From contig DATBHB010000141.1 of assembly GCA_036557705.1 (NCBI GenBank), positions 9,159 through 73,158 of the forward strand: 64,000 nt of DNA, given 5' to 3'. Shown here piece after piece: positions 60,553 through 64,000 of this stretch. A model generated the notes under the pieces. It ran no database searches. It was not told the DNA's origin and was given only the letters and a program-made list of their open reading frames with translations. Made by a program: the position numbers and the translations under genes. This DNA is from VAZQ01 sp036557705 (GTDB taxonomy: Bacteria; Pseudomonadota; Alphaproteobacteria; Rhizobiales; Xanthobacteraceae). Position 1 is the first letter of the stretch, and every line of letters begins with the position of its first letter.

Positions 60553-60713
60553 GACCTCACCTCGCAGTAATCCGTGTTGGTAACGACACCATGGCTCTCG
60601 TCTCTGCTCGTAAGTAACGGAGTCAATTTTCGGACCGGCTCGCCTCGGAGCAGGCCAGGTTTGCGTCCTCGCGAGCTACGGATTTCGTGATCCCCTCTTG
60701 TCCGGAGCGCCTG

Positions 60714-60820
60714 TTATCCCGCTATAAAGGCGAGCAGGTCGGGGTTCACCACATCGGCGCGGGTGGCGCGGCACAGCGCCGATCAGCACGAGCTTCTCGG
60801 CAGGCTCGGCCGATTCTCCA
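60714..60820 (-). pseudogene. Alpha/beta-hydrolase remnant
   Basis: On the reverse strand two short pieces recall non-heme chloroperoxidase-type alpha/beta hydrolases: EKLVLIGAVP (the strand before the cap) and, in another frame, ADVVNPDLLAFIAG then stop (the usual C-terminus). About 150-170 residues expected between them are missing and the frame shifts. This is a short match and I am only moderately sure. It lies in the 504-base gap between the NAD(P)-binding protein and the HbpS-like gene; the remainder of the gap shows nothing recognisable. Confidence 0.4.
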
Positions 60821-61056
60821 AATAGATATTCAATCGAACGTTCCATTACTCATCCGAAGGTTCCATCACTTTGTTTTGAGAAACTATCAATAATGGGAAC
60901 TCGCTCGGGAACAGCCAGGGCGCTTTTCCGAAGACCCGCGGCAAAGGCCCGAGAGCTTCGACGTCCTACGCTGGTTTTTGCACGGTGTGGTGTTGCGCGG
61001 GTGCCGCAAAGGTGCTGGCATCGCGCCGCGACGAAATCGGAACACAGGAGGAATCC

Positions 61057-61707
61057 ATGACGATGCGCACATTCCAGCTGGCTTTGCTGTGTGCAGCCGG
61101 CGCATTCGCCTTCACATCCGCGCACGCGGCCTCGACCTATGATGGAGACGGTCAGGTCCCTACGCAGTTCGTCATTTCCGGCAAGGCGGCCGAGCGCCAG
61201 CATGATCACATTTCCATCAATGCCGACACCGCCGAGAAGCTTGCCAAGGCCTGCGAGGCCATCGCGCGCAAGAACAACAGCGCCGTCGTCGTGGTCGTTC
61301 TCGATCCCTATGGCCTCGTCGTGCACGAGCACCGCATGGACGGCGAAGGCTGGATTCAGGTCAATGCCACGGAGCAGAAGGCGCGCACGGCGCTGCGCAC
61401 CCGCGCCCCTTCGCATGTGCTGACTAATCGTAACATCCAGGATCCGTTCACCAATCAGAACATGGCGGGCTATGGGCTCACGACGCAGGAAGGTGGCCTT
61501 CCCATCATCGTCAACGGCCAGTTGATCGGTGCGATCGGGGTCGGCGGCATCCCGCCGGCGGAGCGCACCGCGACCTACGGAGAGGAAATGTGCGCCCGCG
61601 ACGCGCTCGAAGCCGTGATCGGGCCGCAGCCGCCGCTGCTGCCGGAGATCAGCGCACAACGCAACAACAATTCCGGCGGGCGCCCTGGCGGTGGCGCCAA
61701 TCCGTAA
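61057..61707 (+). CDS. Exported HbpS/GlcG-type heme-binding-family protein
   Basis: A 216 aa protein of the GlcG/HbpS (DUF336) family with a signal peptide (FQLALLCAAGAFAFTSAHAA). The core has ISINADTAEKLAKACEAIA, VVVVVLDPYGLVVHEHRMDG, KARTALRTRAPS and GGLPIIVNGQLIGAIGVGG, the family signature. HbpS of Streptomyces binds heme and signals oxidative stress; other members are cofactors or sensors of unknown ligand. The C-terminal 20 residues are glycine- and asparagine-rich. ATG 61057 follows AGGAGG by six bases. It converges with the aminoacylase gene. Confidence 0.85.
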   Translation: MTMRTFQLALLCAAGAFAFTSAHAASTYDGDGQVPTQFVISGKAAERQHDHISINADTAEKLAKACEAIARKNNSAVVVVVLDPYGLVVHEHRMDGEGWIQVNATEQKARTALRTRAPSHVLTNRNIQDPFTNQNMAGYGLTTQEGGLPIIVNGQLIGAIGVGGIPPAERTATYGEEMCARDALEAVIGPQPPLLPEISAQRNNNSGGRPGGGANP

Positions 61708-61839
61708 CCCCGTCCGGCCCTCCCCTGCATAAGCGCGCCTTGACGCGCTGTGCGGGGGATTGTGGGGGGACAATAACCGGTCCGGCGAACGCCCGGAGAG
61801 ACATCGCAGGCGTCTATCCGCCCCTTTCAATGAGACGAA

Positions 61840-63600
61840 TCACCCAACTCTGTTAGATAATTGTTCGTCCTTGTTGTGATGAGACGGCAAGAGGTTGCCG
61901 AGCTTCTGACGTCCGCGCCCGTTCTTTCCTGGACCGTAGATAACCTTTCCAGGGCGCGCTCCCGTGTGATTGCCGTTGTCGATCACTATCGTGCCATTGA
62001 CCAACACAAACAACACGCCTTTGGCGTACTGCTGCGGGTTCTGGTAGGTGGCCGGGTCCGATACGGTCTTGGGATCGAAGACCACGACATCCGCCCAATA
62101 ACCCTCCTTCAGCAGCCCACGATCCTTGAGCCTCAGCGTCTGCGCCGGCAGCGAAGTCATCTTTCGTACCGCGTCTTCCAGCGTAAGGACCTTGTCGTCG
62201 CGCACGTATTTGCCCAATACCCGCACATTGGTGCCGAAACTGCGGGGGTGCGGCTTGCCGGGCGCGTTCAGGTTGAGCGCCCCGCCGTCGGACGCGATCG
62301 ACACCCACGGCACCTGCTTCACGAATTTCACGTCGTCCTCCGACATCGTGTGATGAACGCCGGGAACGAACGCGCCCTCTTCGACAATCAGGTCGAAACA
62401 GGTTTCGGCCGGATCAGAATCGCCGCGCAGCTTGGAGATTTCGAGGATCGATTTTCCTTCATATTGCTTGTTTTTCGGCTGATTGAAGACCGTGCCGACT
62501 ATGCCCTCCCAGCCGCCGTGTTCATTGACGTATTCCGGGAATTCCTTATCGGCCTTGATCTTGTCGCGGAACGCCCGCTCCTTGAGCATGGCAATCGCAT
62601 CCTTGCGCGGCATCGCCTGCACCCAGGTCGGGAACAGCCGCGCCCAGGGGTGTTCCATGGCCGTGTAGGGATATTGGTTCGCAGTAATATCCAGCCCGCG
62701 CGCCCGTGCGGCTTCGATCTTGGCGACGATATCCTTGACCTTCCCAAAATTATTCTTGCCGCGCACTTTGAGATGGTAGATGTGCACCGGAATCCCGGTT
62801 TCCTCAGCGATGTGGATCGCCTTGTCCAATTCTTCGTCGATCTGCGATCCCTCGCCGCCGATATGCGTGCCGTAGTAGCCGCCATGGGCGGCAACCACTT
62901 TCGCCATCGCGACCATCTCGTCTTCGTATTTGTAGCCGCCGCCGGTGAAGGCGGTCGATAGATTGACCGCGCCCTCCTCCATGGCCTGCGCCACCAACTC
63001 CTTCATCTGCTCAATCTCCGCCGGCGTCGCCGGCCGATCCTCGAAGCCAACGACGACGCGGCGCACCTGCTGCGGTGAGACGCTCGACGCCATGTTGATC
63101 GACACGCCTTGCTTGACGAGTCGACGGAAATAGCCTTCGAGCGTGCTCCAATCGACGTCGACTCCGTTGCGCCGTTTGGCTTCCTCTTTGTACTCCTCAA
63201 GCACCGCTCCCTTGAGCGGCCCCACCGTCGCGCTCTCTCCAATGACGTCGAGCGTCACTCCTTGGCGAACCGCGCTTTCGGCATTGCCGTCGGCCAAGAC
63301 AGGCATGTCCGAATGAGTGTGGAGGTCGATGAAGCCCGGCGTGACCACCATCCCCTTCGCGTCGATCAGTTTCTTGGCCCGCTTCGGATCGACATTTCCG
63401 ATCTTGACGATGTGGCCGTTCTTGATGGCCACATTGGCGTAAAACCAGGGATTGCCGCTGCCGTCGACGATCTTGCCGTTGGCAATGACGACATCATAGG
63501 TCGCGTCGGCGCGCGGACGGCTTGCGGCGAGCGAGACAGCCGAGAGCCAGGTCAGCACGAAAACCGAAAGTAATGTTCTCAGGCCCAGTGTATAGTGCAT
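61840..63600 (-). CDS. Exported N-acyl-D-amino-acid deacylase (amidohydrolase family)
   Basis: A 586 aa D-aminoacylase-type enzyme with a signal peptide (LLSVFVLTWLSAVSLAASR). The metal site opens with VVTPGFIDLHTHSD; then GGYYGTHIGGEGSQ, the VHIYHLKVRG stretch, and SIASDGGALNLN, where an aspartate and histidines of the barrel are expected. Family members remove acyl groups from D-amino acids; here the exported location suggests work on periplasmic or cell-wall-derived N-acyl-D-amino acids. Canonical D-aminoacylases are about 480-500 aa; this one has an extra C-terminal tail of about 40 residues. Start ATG 63600. Confidence 0.88.
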   Translation of the reverse strand: MHYTLGLRTLLSVFVLTWLSAVSLAASRPRADATYDVVIANGKIVDGSGNPWFYANVAIKNGHIVKIGNVDPKRAKKLIDAKGMVVTPGFIDLHTHSDMPVLADGNAESAVRQGVTLDVIGESATVGPLKGAVLEEYKEEAKRRNGVDVDWSTLEGYFRRLVKQGVSINMASSVSPQQVRRVVVGFEDRPATPAEIEQMKELVAQAMEEGAVNLSTAFTGGGYKYEDEMVAMAKVVAAHGGYYGTHIGGEGSQIDEELDKAIHIAEETGIPVHIYHLKVRGKNNFGKVKDIVAKIEAARARGLDITANQYPYTAMEHPWARLFPTWVQAMPRKDAIAMLKERAFRDKIKADKEFPEYVNEHGGWEGIVGTVFNQPKNKQYEGKSILEISKLRGDSDPAETCFDLIVEEGAFVPGVHHTMSEDDVKFVKQVPWVSIASDGGALNLNAPGKPHPRSFGTNVRVLGKYVRDDKVLTLEDAVRKMTSLPAQTLRLKDRGLLKEGYWADVVVFDPKTVSDPATYQNPQQYAKGVLFVLVNGTIVIDNGNHTGARPGKVIYGPGKNGRGRQKLGNLLPSHHNKDEQLSNRVG

Positions 63601-63687
63601 AGGCGTCTCCTTACCTGATCATCAAAGGCCACTGCCAATCCTGGGCAGCCTATAGCCGTTTCCGGTCGAATTGAACCTCTCGCTCTC

Positions 63688-63806
63688 CGTCATGCGCGGG
63701 CTTAGCGCGTCGAAGACGCGCGTAAACGCGCTGGTGACCCGCGCATCCATCTTCTTCCGAAAATGATGGATTGCCGGGTCAAGCCAGGTCAAGCCCGGCA
63801 ATGACG
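63688..63806. repeat. Compound palindromic repeat
   Basis: GTCATGCGCGGG pairs with CCCGCGCAT around a central copy of the core AGCGCGTCGAAGACGCGCGT (63703-63732); further on, ATTGCCGGGTCAAG pairs with CTTGACC-type and CCCGGCAAT arms, ending CAATGACG. The same core occurs at 4486-4515 with other flanks. The gap 63601-64000 has no gene. Confidence 0.65.
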
Positions 63807-63942
63807 ATCGAAAATTCAAAATGGCCGGAAACCGCTCTCATAATTAAAAGTGCGTTCCGATCAGATTGCATCAGGTGTTGAGTATTACGACTCGCGTTCA
63901 GCGGGCTCCTACCCTCCCCTTCGGGGCTAGCTTGGGCACACA

Positions 63943-64000
63943 TGTTGCGGTGCGATTCCTGCCATGGTGCGCTGCGATTCCTAATGTTGCGGTGCGATTC
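63943..64000. repeat. Direct repeat TGTTGCGGTGCGATTC, three units at the window end
   Basis: Three near copies of an 18-base unit start at 63943, 63965 and 63985 (TGTTGCGGTGCGATTCCT, TGGTGCGCTGCGATTCCT, TGTTGCGGTGCGATTC), spaced 22 and 20 bases. The array may continue beyond the window. No spacer-like unique sequence lies between units. Confidence 0.6.

Noticed and set aside
63943..64000. CRISPR array at the window end
   Set aside because: Units are only 18 bases with 2-4 bases between them; there are no spacers and no cas genes.

Overview
The window comes from a high-GC alphaproteobacterium of the order Hyphomicrobiales (Rhizobiales), probably near the Bradyrhizobiaceae/Xanthobacteraceae. 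Four things point there: the block pckA / hugZ-like / chvI-chvG-hprK-EIIA-HPr / udgX / ahcY / lepA; the pheA-kdsB-cycM neighbourhood; orphan TctC-type and TrpX-type binding proteins; and a dense load of intergenic palindromic repeats. I see no rRNA, tRNA, transposase, CRISPR array or prophage.

Layout. 1-4.4 kb: a small catabolic-looking cluster with a DapA-like enzyme (partial), a TctC binding protein, a binding-protein-fold protein with no signal peptide, and a UbiD-type decarboxylase. 4.6-7.9 kb: a coiled-coil protein, a one-pass membrane protein and TolC. 8-13 kb: an accessory stretch with an AT-rich half-size EamA protein, a beheaded amidohydrolase, an NTF2-like protein, a methyltransferase, an iron-ADH-fold dehydrogenase and a divergent type II dehydroquinase. 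13.3-15.9 kb: sfsA-map-radC. 16-24.3 kb: binding proteins, an aminotransferase, a K+/H+ antiporter, a BtuF-like protein, a YIP1 protein and MepA. 24.6-35.4 kb: the core block lepA, ahcY, udgX, the HPr/EIIA/HprK phosphorelay with ChvG-ChvI, a HugZ-like protein and pckA. 35.4-45.6 kb: an ion antiporter, parDE, polA, hrpB, an aspartic protease and a phosphohexomutase. 45.7-50.3 kb: a VOC protein, a secreted unknown, a GNAT enzyme, pheA, a damaged toxin-antitoxin pair, kdsB and cycM. 50.5-58.4 kb: a yej-type peptide ABC importer with two tandem binding proteins. 58.4-63.6 kb: an NDH-2, an NAD(P)-binding protein, a hydrolase remnant, a HbpS/GlcG-like protein and an exported D-aminoacylase.

How parts work together. 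HprK, HPr and EIIA-Man without sugar permeases form a regulatory phosphorelay, joined by a one-base overlap to the ChvG kinase; its regulator gene chvI lies next to pckA, linking envelope sensing to gluconeogenesis. The yej operon imports peptides through two binding proteins, two permeases and a fused double ATPase.

The most unusual signal lies in the repeats. Two families (CTAGTGT double hairpins at 1.4 and 40.7 kb; CGTCAT hairpins at 15.9-16.0 and 45.6 kb) keep their outer arms, and in the first family also loops and linker, while the inner stem changes completely between copies yet stays self-complementary. Other notable points are a PolA that seems to have lost two of three proofreading motifs, a toxin gene with an internal deletion beside an intact antitoxin, a UdgX-type uracil-DNA binder, and a signal-less binding-protein-fold protein next to UbiD.
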